From positions 455,091-519,090 of the forward strand of contig CAJINV010000003.1 of NCBI GenBank assembly GCA_905178155.1: DNA of 64,000 nt, written 5' to 3'. This document shows, piece by piece, positions 11,193-21,910 of the stretch. The notes below the pieces were generated by a model. That model searched no databases. It worked only from the letters and a program-made list of their open reading frames with translations, and was not told the DNA's origin. Each line of letters opens with the position of its first letter. The stretch's first letter is position 1. The position numbers and the translations under genes are program-made. This DNA is from Amoebophrya sp. A120 (taxonomy: Eukaryota > Sar > Dinophyceae > Syndiniales > Amoebophryaceae).

Positions 11193-13100
11193 ATGACGAC
11201 TGAAGTGCCACTGCCACGACTTGCCGCGTCCGCACTGGAAAAGGGCACTCCGAACAAGAGGGCGGAAGCTGCCCCCGCCGGACCCGCTGCTGACAAGGAG
11301 AAGGATGTACGAAAAAAAATGACGTTTTTTTGTGAGCAGGTTATTCTGATATTTTTGTGCTAGCACCGAGGTGACACCTTGCACAGCACAACTGTGACAA
11401 AAACAAATTCGCAGATAACATTAACAAGAGAGATGAAATTACTACAGGTTATTGCCCTCGAGCAGTCTTCCAGAACTAACGACACCCGGGCCGGAGAAGC
11501 AGGAGCACCGGCTGCAGTCCAGCACAAGGCGGTCGTCGTGGAAGATGCAGCGACAACGACCAAGACCCCAACGACGGCAGAGCGGGACGTTGACCAAGAT
11601 GACAAACTTGCTTCCCCGCAGCCAGGAAGTAACACCAGTGCCAAGCTGCGGAGTCCCGATGGGTGGAGCAGTCTGAAGCAAACGGCAGCTACGTCGTCCA
11701 ACACAGCAGCGTCCGCGGCAATAACAAGCGATCCAGCACCAAAAAGAGCGGTGGAACAAACCACCAAAACAACCGCTGCGGCGAGCAAAGGGACCAGAGT
11801 CGACGACGGCGAGAGCACCAAAGAGATGATGGACCACGTCGCAGCGAAAAAACCATCCTCAACAAATACCGCGCCGTCTGCCTCTTCTGGTTGTACTACT
11901 TCTATCACGAATGCGGATCATGCGGCGAAGAAGAACACGGTCTCCACCTCCAGTACAACCTCCCCGGCAAAGGTGACGTTCCACCAGGACGGGAGCCCGC
12001 TGACCAGCACCACGGCTACGACCAGCAGCGCCAATTCGGTGCAGGACCAGCAGGGAATCGAACTAGTCGTCGAAGATGAAGATAAGGAGGTCACCGACAC
12101 CGCCGGTTGGAAGAAGAATATGGCCACTTGTTCGGGAAAGGATGAATCCAAAGTTGCAGCACGGACAACAACTGGTGCAGTCGGACCGACGAAGGCTTCA
12201 ACTACATCTACAGTGAACAAGACTACTACAGCTGCGGGTACTAGTACGAAACCAAGCGCAAAAAGCAGTCCGAAAGAACTCATCTCTACTTCTACGTCCA
12301 CAACTAAGACAACCGCTTCAACCGCGCCGGGTCCAGCGCTGCTCTCATCAAAATCACCGTCGAGGGCCCAAACGACCAACACTACACCGATAACCACCAC
12401 GACGAAGGAAGCGCCGGCACCCACGACGCGCAAGGAGTTCATGGGCCCGTTCATCTCCATGAGAGCGTACAAGCGGGGCGTTTTGCATGAAGACGCCAGC
12501 ACGACGGACGCAGAAAGTGAGCCAGAAAAGGAAAGCCCGGTAATATTCAAGAACAGGAGTAAACAAGATGCCCAATGGCAATGTTGAGACGTTTGTTTTA
12601 TTGTTTGCACCATGTCTACTAGTACTGTATGCTAGTGCTACCTACTTTTTACTCTAGTTGTGTGGTGCACATATTATGATTGATGAATTTCATAGAGACT
12701 CGACATCTACATCAACTTCTTTCTCATTTTCATTTATCAGGTCGACAGCGAGCATTCCGATGACAGTGACGACGATTCGGATGACGAAGAAGAGGAAGAA
12801 GTGCATTGGGGCTGGACCGTCGCTAAGTACTTTATTTGGGAATTTTTTGGAGCTGCTTGCAGCCGCACTTGCTGTAAATCCAAATGCAACTCCAATTCGT
12901 GCAATTCCATTTTCCACACCGCATGGGCTTTTCTTCCGCAGCTTGTTGTACTTACTTGTTTCACGCGACGGGTTGCGAAAATGGCTATGGTATCAACGGT
13001 GTTCAATCTATCAAAAAACGAACAACAAAAACTTTGACTTTTCAGGTACTGCGGTATGGGGTTGATCACGTTGGCGATCTTGTTCGACGAGATGGAGTGA
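11193..13100 (+). CDS. Ser/Thr-rich protein with acidic block and hydrophobic tail, about 448 aa
   Basis: Exons 11193-11306, 11448-12539, 12741-12826 and 13046-13100, in phase throughout (0, 0, 2) and 1347 nt in total. The start is the first ATG of exon 1. Exon 2 is a long Ser/Thr/Ala/Lys-rich disordered region. Exon 3 encodes an Asp/Glu run (DDSDDDSDDEEEEE) followed by VHWGWTVAK, and exon 4 adds YCGMGLITLAILFDEME. This short hydrophobic end could anchor the protein to a membrane, but it is only about 12 residues and slightly charged. The exon 2 acceptor is uncertain: the CAG at 11412-11414 also keeps the frame. No family is recognised. Confidence 0.65.
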
Positions 13101-13857
13101 CGGTGCCAATCGGGGGAGGTACGGACAGCAGCTTCAGCTTCCGATTTCGAAAAAAATTGACGAATCTTGAATCGAAAGTGAACTAAGCCAGATGTTGTGG
13201 TGAAAAACCAGGTAGAAAAATCCAGATAAATTCATTGTTTCCAAAAGCAAAAGAATAAAACTCAAATAAACTAGTGCTTCAGATGAACTTGTAGCAGTCT
13301 TATTTCAACAAGAAAGGTTCCAACCTACACCAGGTATTGATTCATTGATTCGTATCTGTCGATGAGCTACGTTTTTGACGTTTTTTATACTTGTGAGAAA
13401 GTTATTTCTGTTTCGACGATGAACTTGATAGCCTAGTCGACTAATTTCGTCACGGTCGCAAAACAAAAACTCCCAAAGTTGGCGCCCTCCAAGGAATCTT
13501 TTAAAGTGCCCAAGGTACACCGACGTCTGCTTTGTATGGATTTTTTGTATTGCAACTGCAAACTCTCCTTCTGCGTGAACTAGTGAGATCGATGTCTAGC
13601 GGTAGCGCTCTTTCTAGTAAAGAAATTTTGACGTTTCCAAGAAGAACAAACAACTACTCCAGGGACGATGGTGTTGATTTTTTAGAACTACTTTGACACA
13701 AAATGAATGAGATACGAACGTCTAATACCGCGTCCGTCGTGGTGTGCTGACAGTTCGTATTTCCAACCCGAAAATTATTGACTTGGACTTACTCTTTCAC
13801 TTTGAGTTCCCTTTAAAACTTGATATTTGTCGATTTGAGCTTTTCTTTTCTCAACAG
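13101..13857. other. Region with possible upstream exons of the following gene
   Basis: Short coding-like stretches occur on + at about 13282-13334 (ELVAVLFQQERFQPTP) and 13437-13514 (VAKQKLPKLAPSKESFKVPK). The first ends in phase 1, which would fit the exon at 13858, giving a 523-nt intron. The second does not fit by phase. I left both out of the gene model. Confidence 0.3.
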
Positions 13858-14205
13858 CGCACGCAGTGAATTGTACGCCTTCGTGGAGCACCAAATATCC
13901 AATGAAAAGCCGCAGATCTTCCAGATACAGGTCGGTGTAGATGAAGTTAGTACTACAGCTCCTGGATTTTTATTCAGGTGGTACAAAGAAGTGAGTAGCG
14001 CGAATTAGTACGACCGAAAGACTCCCTCCTCGTTACTGCTCCTGTAGTTCTGGTGAGCTTCTGTAAATTTAACGATATCAACATTATGAATATCTGCCAC
14101 TTGTTGGTGATTTGTAGTGTCGGTTCCGAGAAGTACAACTAATACCAGGCGCTAAATTCAAAGTAGACCACGAGGAGCCTGCTCTACCGAATTGGGCGGA
14201 AATAA
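13858..14205 (+). CDS. Partial gene with a 13-nt micro-exon
   Basis: Three consecutive exons join in phase: 13858-13930, 13978-13990 (13 nt, WYKE) and 14118-14205. All have AG acceptors and GT donors (GTCGGT, GTGAGT, GTATTT). The joined peptide runs through NCTPSWSTKYPMK, then RWYKECRFREVQLIPGAK and VDHEEPALPNWAEI. Only this frame choice avoids stops in all three exons. Neither the 5' end nor the 3' end is resolved. A later plus-strand segment at about 14306-14450 and a possible last exon at 14727 may belong to the same gene. No family is recognised. Confidence 0.45.
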
Positions 14206-14833
14206 GTATTTTTAGCAAAAAGTAAAATTTCTATGGGTATGTCTTGTTTCTCGAGCTACGTTTATGGTCGAACATTCTCGACTTCGTCGACTTCATCGAA
14301 ACAGCCTTTTTCGAATTCTATAGCTTTTATGGGTGCAAAGGAGATGTACTGCGGTACCTAGCGGTGTTCGCAAGAGCAAGACAATGCATCGGTGCTCCAT
14401 TTGAAAGTGAAACTAACCTGAAGAACACAGCCACGCATATAAAGTCGGTACGTCCATCAAGCAAGTGTTTTGAAATGAATAAAGCTGAGAGAAAACAGAA
14501 CAAGTAGGGCCTCCACAACGTACGTACACAAAAGGGCCATCACGTACGACGAGTTGCCCCTCCTGTCGTCCATCCTCGGTAGTTTTCGTTCTGTATGTAG
14601 TGGGAACACAGCGAGTGAAAGAGAAAACGGCGCTGCTACTCACATACTGGAAGAGACGAACTCAAAAATAGTGAGTGACGGAAAAAGCTAACTTGACCCA
14701 GACATTCAACAATTTATTTTTCCAGGAACTACAAGAGAGCCGTTCGGCCCCCCTTCCTCATCAATCATAAGACACACTTTTTGAAGAACGCAACTAACAT
14801 CCAGATCCAGCAAGCGTTTGCAAAAAAGCAACC
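14206..14833. other. Unresolved 3' part of the preceding gene plus promoter region
   Basis: A coding-like stretch runs from about 14306 to 14450 (GDVLRYLAVFARARQC, FESETNLKNTATHIKS) and ends at a GTACGT donor. A CAG acceptor at 14726 could start a short last exon ending at a TAA near 14769. I could not link them to the exon ending at 14205 because the phases do not match. The last 60 bases before 14834 are the 5' leader of the next gene. Confidence 0.3.
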
Positions 14834-15199
14834 ATGTTGGGCAAACCGGAAATGATCGAAATGGAGCAGAAGGCTCCGGCCGCTGACGTGGAGAACCAGC
14901 TGGCCGTCGCGGAGAAGCCGGCGGACCAGTGCTTCGTGAAGGAGTGGATGGCGGAGGGTGAGCACGCGATGGCCGAGGGAAAAAGCAGCAAGCCTTTGTG
15001 GTGCAAGATCCCCCTGTGGTTCATCGGGTCGATCCTGACCCTTGTCGGCTTGGCGGTCTCCCTCGTGTTCCTGGTGGTGTGGGTGCTGCTGATGCCCATC
15101 AAGTGCTGCATGCCCGGTGGTTCCATCGTCAGCATCCTGGAGTGCCTCATGAACCAGGGCGTCAAGCTGCCGCTCCGCATCGCCAAGTGTTTCTTCTAG
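14834..15199 (+). CDS. Small single-pass membrane protein, 121 aa
   Basis: An intact single-exon ORF from an ATG in the context ACCATGTTGG to TAG. Residues 1-50 are acidic and hydrophilic. Residues about 56-86 form one long hydrophobic segment (IPLWFIGSILTLVGLAVSLV and onwards). It is followed by KCCMPGG and a short amphipathic C-terminus ending KCFF. Several Cys residues flank the membrane segment (KCC, ECL, KCFF), so lipidation is possible but not shown. Codon choice is strongly GC-ending, as in well-expressed genes. No family is recognised. Confidence 0.8.
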   Translation: MLGKPEMIEMEQKAPAADVENQLAVAEKPADQCFVKEWMAEGEHAMAEGKSSKPLWCKIPLWFIGSILTLVGLAVSLVFLVVWVLLMPIKCCMPGGSIVSILECLMNQGVKLPLRIAKCFF

Positions 15200-15378
15200 C
15201 ACGACTCGAAGATGAGCCGGGATGATGTTGGACACTAAGTACTACTCTTCTAGAAGTAGAGTGCTTATAAGTACGCGGGGACGAGAAGAGTACGAACGGA
15301 ATTTTGAAGTTTCAACTTTCTTGTGATACAACGAAGTTCTTGCCATTGATCTTGAGCGGTCACCAATCAAAGAAGTCC

Positions 15379-16279
15379 CTATTTGCGATTTTGATCGTTG
15401 CGACGAGATGCAGCAACTTGTGTGAATATACCCACTCCCACCATCCTGTCACCGCGTTTCAGTTCCATACCAATCGAATAAATCTCAGCATTACAACATC
15501 AGCCGGCTTGTTAGCAAGCAATGGGTTTTTCCTTCGCAAGCATATACGATATACGAATATGACCACTACATAAACAGCACTATGTGAGTATCATCTACAC
15601 TAACGTTTACTCTACACCGCACATCACGCTTTGGCCGAGCCTAAGCGCTCTGTTGTACCTGCGGCGAAGCCCGCAGGGTAGTGCTACCTGATATTGACGC
15701 GGTCCAAAATTTTTATTGGTAGTACTTACGGGGAAAAAAAATCAATGAACGGGTTTTCGTCCGTGTTGCTGCGTGCTTGTGCAACAAGCACTCTGGCTCT
15801 TTTCAGCATCACTATCCAGGATGTTGATGTTGATGTTCCGTTTTGATTTTTTCCTTACGGTGACACAATTTTTCGTCCAGTAGAATTTTTCTTTCTCGGA
15901 ACAGAATGGGGTCGTTCGTGAGAGCGTCACAACACGTATTTCTTCGAGAAAGTAGTCGTCTTCGAGTGATATAGACAGCTGCAGTCGCATGTTCTTGCTA
16001 AGTACGTTGAATGCAAATTCGTCTATTGTGTCTGGGGGACAAACTGCGTTGATGGGGAACTTTTCATTTATTCGTTTGGTGCTCATACAGATTTTCATTT
16101 TTCTGAAGACACCGAGTAGAAGACCAGGACATTACAGCTTTTTTTTGCAAAGGTAGAGAATAAAGGTAGACACTAAAAAGTATAGAAACGTAACAGATAT
16201 AGGCGGTAGTATCTTCGCTTGCGCTTGTGATCAAACCACATTTCGCGTACCTGCAACGCCGACCGACCTCCCTGATCAT
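15379..16279 (-). CDS. Small three-exon gene on the minus strand, about 125 aa
   Basis: Exons on the minus strand: 16279-16251, 16102-15859 and 15483-15379. Donors are GTACGC and GTAAGG. Phases are 2 then 0, and the total of 378 nt is in frame to a TAG. The middle exon is the best evidence, with segments PINAVCPPDTIDEFAFNVLS and LEDDYFLEEIRVVTLS. The last exon reads IYSIGMELKRGDRMVGVGIF. The last acceptor (GCTGAG) lacks a pyrimidine tract and the second intron is 375 nt, so the 3' exon is the least certain part. One of few minus-strand genes here. No family is recognised. Confidence 0.45.
15658..15677. repeat. Perfect 7-bp GC hairpin in a minus-strand intron
   Basis: CCTGCGG-CGAAGC-CCGCAGG: seven pairs around a 6-nt loop, in a locally GC-rich patch inside AT-rich sequence. 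It falls in the second intron of the 15379-16279 gene model. It could be part of a small structured RNA or a missed 29-nt exon. Confidence 0.5.
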
Positions 16280-17068
16280 TTGCTGGTGATCTTCATCTTC
16301 TCTTCATCAGACCTACAGTTCCCAAGCCGCGAGAAACCGAGGACGGGCAAAGCAAACAGTATTTCGGAGTTTACGAGCGCGAGCCTTCAGCTTCATCACC
16401 CACTCGCACTCCAGGAGCAATCATCTTGCGATAGACCAGCTGCATCAATTTGTTTTTTCTCCCGTGGTGGAGTTGGCCTTCGCGGCGACCGAGTTGGTAC
16501 AGGAGTGCGTCTTCGAGCACCAAACTGACACACCGCGACCGGATAGGACTTCTACTACATCTTCATGATCCGCCCACCTTCACATTACCAATTACGCGCG
16601 AACACGGGCCAAGAGTGCAGCAGCTCGTCCTGATTTTTCGGCGAGTAATATACGAGGAAACGGAGCGGGAGCGTGAGCTAGTTGGGCTAGGCTAGTAAAG
16701 TGCCACGACATCTTCCGGATCCGCTTCTCTTCGTGCAGCTTTCGTCAAAAAAATACAACTGGCACCGTACCACATCACGATCACCACGTTTGAGAACGAA
16801 GCGCTCCACCGAAAGTATTGTGACTCTCAAGAACCTGTTCTTTAGTTTCTTCAGTAGCTTGCAACACCGGCGGTTCCGCCTAGTACCACGACATGTTTCT
16901 GCTGTAGTGTGTCGCTGCAGGAGAAAAAGCTACTTCCGAGCGTCAATAATACAACAAGCCTGCTGCACCTGTACGAGCTGACGTTGAAGCTTCGACGACA
17001 GCCATAATTACCAGCTGTACAACCACTTTTTGCAGCGTCCTCAGCACCCATTTCATCTGAGTAGAAGC
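16280..17068 (+). other. Coding-like segments in shifting frames, unresolved gene or pseudogene
   Basis: Several plus-strand stretches read like real protein but lie in different frames. Examples are QYFGVYEREPSASSPTRTPG (about 16356-16415), AIDQLHQFVFSPVVELAFAA (about 16430-16490), REHGPRVQQLVLIFRRVIYE (about 16598-16660), KIQLAPYHITITTFENEALH (about 16755-16815) and LLHLYELTLKLRRQP, which ends at a TAA near 17008. One junction could be a 51-nt GT..AG intron at about 16495-16545. I could not build a single continuous model, so it may be a decayed gene or hold introns I missed. Confidence 0.35.
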
Positions 17069-18295
17069 ATGTCGCAGCAACTGGCCACGTTGGAGGAGCA
17101 CGCCGACCAGGTCGGCGGGGAGGCAGATGCGATCGATCAACTGCTGGGTAACCACGACGACGGCGCGCGGCTGCTGGATTTCGTGCGAAAAAAGTTCCGC
17201 AAGGTGCACCAGGAGAAACGGGACCTGGAGGACCGGGTAAAGGACCTGGAGCACTCGCTGGACATCATTCAAACGGCACAGGCCTGGTCGCTGGGGAACC
17301 AGATGTCCCACCAGCAGGCGCAGAAGGTCAAGGAGGTCACGTCGCTGCTCCTCCAGGCGAAAAAGGCACGCCAGGACGCGTTGGCCTTCAGCAAGGTGGG
17401 GAAGGGCGCGCTCTTTGAGAAGCTCCGAGTCTACAAAAACCAGCTGGAGAGGGAAAAAGCGGAAAAAAAGGAAATGCGGGAAAGATTGGTACGAAGATAA
17501 TTTTGATTTTTGTTCTGCAGAAAAGGAATCGAGAAGCGACATAATCGTAGTTAGTACTATGCTCCTCACACAGACACAGTTCTTGTACATTCTCTGCGTC
17601 GTGAAAATGTAGATGAATAATTTCAATTTATTATAAGGAACTTTCTTACTGTAAATTGCTAAAACATCAGGTACAAGCCTTCGATCACGCCAAGCTGATA
17701 AAGGAGAAGCACGCAAAGCTCGAAGAAAAGAGAAAAAAGGAACGGGAAATATGGCAGCAGATGATAAGGCAGGTGCGGGACAAGCACTACCGAGAATTCG
17801 ACAAACTCAAGAAGGGTATTGATTCAGCTTTGTGTTTGTTTTCGATTGAAAAATTTCGCTGTGCTGTCGTGTGGATGCGCAGACTGTTTTTTGCATGACG
17901 GCATATCGTGCACTTGCTTTGGAATGTAGTCATCAACCTTCATCATGCCGATGAAAAACCATAATCAACAGAACTCGGCGAGCATGACGTGCAGAAGCAA
18001 GAGAGGCTGCAGCAACTGGGCAACTTCGGTGAAAAAGTGATGGAGGAGCTTCAGAATCTGCAGGAGCACCTGAGCTACGTACTTCAACATACTTGTTACT
18101 ACTGTGATTCATTGTGCTTTCAGCATGCTGCATAATGAAGAACTCTTTCTCTTCATCTCATGGAGATATCAAAGAACTGCATCATTTATTTGAAACCGTA
18201 CTTCTTTACATCAGGTGAAAGCGGAAACCATAGAGAACGTGGAGGCTGCAGCGAAGTCCCCGGTTGCCGGCGACTTCTTTATCACGCAGGGTTAG
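17069..18295 (+). CDS. Coiled-coil protein, four exons, 250 aa
   Basis: Exons 17069-17488, 17671-17815, 17972-18078 and 18215-18295. All are GT..AG, phases 0, 1, 0, 753 nt in total. The start ATG follows a stop-rich leader and begins MSQQLATLEEHADQVGG. Almost the whole protein is predicted coiled coil by eye: heptad-like Leu spacing with abundant Lys/Glu/Gln, for example KKFRKVHQEKRDLEDRVKDL and KLIKEKHAKLEEKRKKERE. The last exon is a short less-charged tail ending DFFITQG. A cytoskeletal or scaffold role would fit but is only inference. Confidence 0.8.
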
Positions 18296-19223
18296 GACGA
18301 CGGACCTGCGTCGTCCCATGACGAATGAAGGATGAAACCCCCCCGCGCAGGTTGTACTGCGGGAGAATGGAGCAAGAAGATGTTGTTGCACCCTGAGCTC
18401 ATATAATGAAACACTAACATTAACACGCTGCCGCTGTAAAATAGAAATTATGCAATCGAAAACGAAATATGAAGCAGCTACGATAAAATCCGATAACATC
18501 GAGATCGACGTAGTTCAGTTGCTTCTGGATTGGTAGAACCTGAACCAGAAGTTGTTTGTTTATTGAGAAATTCGTACGTGTGATGACGAACAAGCTATAG
18601 TAAAGCAAATTTCACCTGTCCGCGTGATTTAGATTGATATCGGTTCGTCCGTCTCGGTCACGGTCTCGGTCTCTCCCTCTCGTCGTAGTTCGTGCAACCG
18701 ATGCGTACTAATTGTGAAAGTAATTTTAAAAGTAAGAAGTGAAGTGTGCGTCATTTCTGTCGTTCGTCCTTTCGTCCGTCTCGTCCCGTCGCTCAAAAGT
18801 CGTCACTGCGCTGCAAGCTGCTTTCTTCCGTATTTTGATTTTCGGTTTTATTCTGTCTTCACCGTCTATAGATTTTCATTTCTTTTGAATTCGCGAACCT
18901 ACCGGAGCATGTTTGGTGCTTTTTTTTCACTTTGTTCTTTTTCAGAAAACAAACTACTGCAACAGAGCCGCACTTCGGTCAACCTCAACCCTTACTCTAA
19001 ACGAGACGCAGTTCTCTACTAGGAAGACAAAACTAGAACTCTCCCAACGACAAATCGCTATTTGTGCTTTTTAGAGTACTCTGACCTTCCCCCGTCTTGT
19101 AGTTCTTAGAGCAACTCTAAAAATCGACCAAGCCGCAGTTTTCATATTTTGAAGCGCGCCAACGAAACAAGTAGTAGACCAAGATCTACTAGATCGACAG
19201 AACCTGAACCTCCCTCACCGATC
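18296..19223. other. Intergenic region with a short tandem repeat
   Basis: Mostly AT-rich. A degenerate tandem of CGGTCTCGGTC-type units lies at about 18640-18675. A short open reading frame from 18449 (MQSKTKYEAATIKSDN...) reads like coding sequence but runs only 28 codons, and I found no partner exon. The stretch from about 18960 to 19223 probably holds the 5' leader of the next gene. Confidence 0.4.
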
Positions 19224-20085
19224 ATGTCCGCCACGAAAAATATGCTCGCCGCCGTTCTCGTCGGAATGGTCGGCCAGCAGGTGACCGAGGTCCGGGCTAC
19301 GCAGGTACTACAAGTAGACTGAGGAGGTGCGTCAAGCTCAAGGGAAAGGGTCGTTCTTCTTCTTACTCATTCACATTCACTTTACTCAAAATGAAGAGTA
19401 AGAAGAACAGCCCCCCCTGTAGTCGTGTCAAGAATAGCGACACCGTTCGATGTAAATGGCGACTTCCATTCTTTACTTCCAGAGTGCATTTTGTCGGTTC
19501 ATCGTTCCTTCGACTCGCGGTGCTACGCTGTCTGAGAAGATTCCCCATGATAAGGAATCCGATTAGTGCTGGGCTCGCTTGTTTGTAATTTTTCGAAAAG
19601 TTTCTTTTCCCTGTCGTCGTGTGTCTCAGAATTGCAAATGCGCAAGATCATGAATCTAACGCAAACAATCACGACAGGTGTTGATCTTGAATGAGCACAA
19701 GAAGAAGAAGACTGCGACCAACACGGCGAAGAAGGTGAAGGTTGCGGCGCAGGTTAAAACTGCGAAGGCGACGAAGCAACAAGTCACGGCCAAGGCTTCG
19801 AAGGAGGTCGAGGGCATTATTCCAGTTGGTGCCGGCGCGGGCTTGGAGGCAGTTGCACAAGCCGCCGGCAATGCTGCAAACGCTGGTGCTGACGTGATTA
19901 TTGCCGCCCTCAAATCAGACTACCAGTCGCATTGCTGTGGCTGCTGTCCTGCCGGCAAAATCACAAGCCCGGATGGTGCAGAAATGTCCTGCGCCGATGC
20001 CAAGTCTGCCTATGTCACTTCGCGCGCTGGCTTGGAGGCTGCGGGGGCCGACCTGAGCAAGTACCCCGCCGAACTGACGTGCTAG
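19224..20085 (+). CDS. Small secreted Cys-containing protein, 162 aa
   Basis: Exons 19224-19304 and 19678-20085, phase 0, donor GTACTA, acceptor CAG. Residues 1-26 look like a signal peptide (MSATKNMLAAVLVGMVGQQV) ending near VRAT. Next come a Lys-rich stretch (about 30-70), an Ala/Gly-rich helical region with GAGAGLEAVAQAAGNAANAG, and a C-terminal part with six Cys, including SHCCGCCPAG and a final C. Two ALKSDY/GLEAAG-like segments hint at an internal repeat. In a parasite this would be called a candidate secreted effector; that is inference. The protein is small, soluble-looking and without a known domain. Confidence 0.7.
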
Positions 20086-20414
20086 GAGTGGAAAAAAAGC
20101 ACGGCTTGCGTCAGCGTTCTAGAAAAAATCGAGATCATGCTGCGACACAAAGCCGGAGTGCTGTATCTTGATCTTTTCCAAAGCATAAGACATTTCTTAG
20201 CCTACAGTCAATTTTCCCGATTGTTCAACAAAAAAACAAAAGACGCATCTCCAGCAGCACCTCCATTTTTGAAGGTACAGTTGTACATGTAGTACCAAAC
20301 AACAAAATAAAATTTGAAGTTTCACCAACAACAAGTATGCACTAGTAATTCTCGTTTTTTCATCTCAGCAGCAAGCGCCAGCACAGTGCAGCTACAAAGT
20401 TGCAGCACGGTGCT
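20086..20414. other. Intergenic spacer
   Basis: The 3' region of the secreted-protein gene followed by AT-rich sequence. I see no open frame or structure of note. Confidence 0.5.
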
Positions 20415-20893
20415 ATGATCGAAACAAGCGACCCCATGATCACTATGAAGATTATATCCTGCGCCGGCGCTGTCGCTACCCACATTACAAGTACGCTCTC
20501 GCGCTCATACTCGCTTCAAATTCGGAAAAGCATATCCTGCTTCTGGTGCACCCCGAGAGCAGACTTTTAGACCCTCTCGCAAGGTTTCTTCTGTATATTG
20601 TTGTGAAGAGAGTATGTCTTGCTATTTTGATAATGGTGGACGTCGCGTTTTGATTTTAGAAGTTTTTTCTGCAGCATACCCTGCCGCAGCTAAAAGCTGA
20701 GCGACGCATGAATATTTATTTCATCTCGCATCATCATCGAGGAGTTGCAGTTGGAGTTCATGTGCATATAATTGTTTCCGCATCAACAGGCAAAGAAACG
20801 AAAACGTTCGCTCCTTCGAACAAGAAGCTCCAGTTCGTCCAGTCAGCAACTTGTTCGCGTCGCAAAAGGTGTAGAAAAGGCTGCTGTTCTTGA
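20415..20893 (+). CDS. Possible small Cys-rich protein in two exons
   Basis: An ATG at 20415 (or 20445) opens an exon to 20490 with donor GTACGC in phase 1. A CAG acceptor leads to 20790-20893 in matching phase, ending ATCSRRKRCRKGCCS and a TGA. The predicted product is about 59 aa, or 49 aa from the second Met. That second start gives MKIISCAGAVATHIT, a weak signal-peptide-like N-terminus. Basic residues alternate with Cys at the C-terminus. The model rests on phase matching and a clean start and stop only, so treat it as a candidate. Confidence 0.35.
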
Positions 20894-21910
20894 CATTAAC
20901 AGCTCTCTACACGTGGCCACGAGCCAGATCTTCCAGTTTCTGTTCGTTTTTTGCGTCTTTTTGATGTATGGAGTATCGTGTTCTGGCTGTAGAGGAAGTA
21001 CCCGAGAGCAGTAAGTATGTTGTGACGTGACTACAACTGTAGAAGTAGTCCAGCTCGTCCTTGTGGTTTAGTATTTTCATTTCTATTTCTCGACGTGGCG
21101 CACGTCGCGACGCCACTTTGTGGAGGTTTTTCCTCACGTATTTTTCATCCACGAGGAAGGATATCTTCGGAGGACTCGAACGTTTAGACTTAGAACCTAG
21201 AACAGTCCGCTTGAGTTCTACTTGCTGACCGCGCTGTGCTTGTTAACCTTCGTAGTTCTGTGGAAACAGATAGATACTCTCAACCCTAGGGTTGGTCTAC
21301 TTGTTTTGATATCGGTTTTGTTTCATCAATATCGGTACGTGCCTCTAGGAACACTGGTCATTTGGATTGAGATTGATCATTTACTTTCTTGCTCGCGATC
21401 GTACAGCTCGTCTTCGTCCTACTTGTCCTCGTCCAGAGTTTGCCTTCGTTCATCAACCGTGCTGTCATTGACATGCCCAGCGTTGCTTCGGTCCGTACAG
21501 CTCCACGATCCTCTCGGTGGCTTCGGTGGTTCCATGATGGAAAAACAATACTTACAAAGTAAAAAACAAAAACTTTACTTAACTTACCTCGCCGTCATAC
21601 TTCCAGACACGCTTTTTTATGAGTACTTTATCGTGTTGGTGTTTCCTACGCGTCTTCACAGGACCAAAATTCGGGAAAGAAAATATATATATTACCCATG
21701 TTGTTGACTCGTTATTTGTGTGTGTCGCGATTTAGAAAGCCATACTGAACACGCCGTTAGTTCCCTACAAAGCGAACAAACCCGTTAGTTGCTATTACCC
21801 TACCCTAATACTTGTGTACCGGCTAGCTCGAGCGCCACCCGGTGCGTATTCAAGGAGTATCCCTCGTCCCGACGCGGCCCATGTGGGACCGCTGACATCC
21901 CAGCGGCTCG
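20894..21910. other. Region with an uninterrupted hydrophobic frame, gene not resolved
   Basis: A plus-strand frame stays open from about 21222 to 21707 (161 codons, no ATG near its start). It contains hydrophobic stretches such as LLVLISVLF and LVIWIEI. In another frame at about 21380-21560 there is a signal-peptide-like run, IVQLVFVLLVLVQSL, followed by PSFINRAVIDMPSVASVR and a TAA. They overlap, so at most one is coding. Neither has a clear start. Confidence 0.3.

Noticed and set aside
11918-12613. Minus-strand Val/Leu-rich ORF resembling a membrane protein
   Set aside because: The plus strand is a Thr/Ser/Ala-rich exon, whose reverse complement always reads Val/Ala/Leu-rich. No splice or start context.
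16943-17716. Minus-strand ORF of 257 codons
   Set aside because: Antisense shadow of the 17069 coiled-coil gene; it spans that gene's intron without a splice signal of its own.
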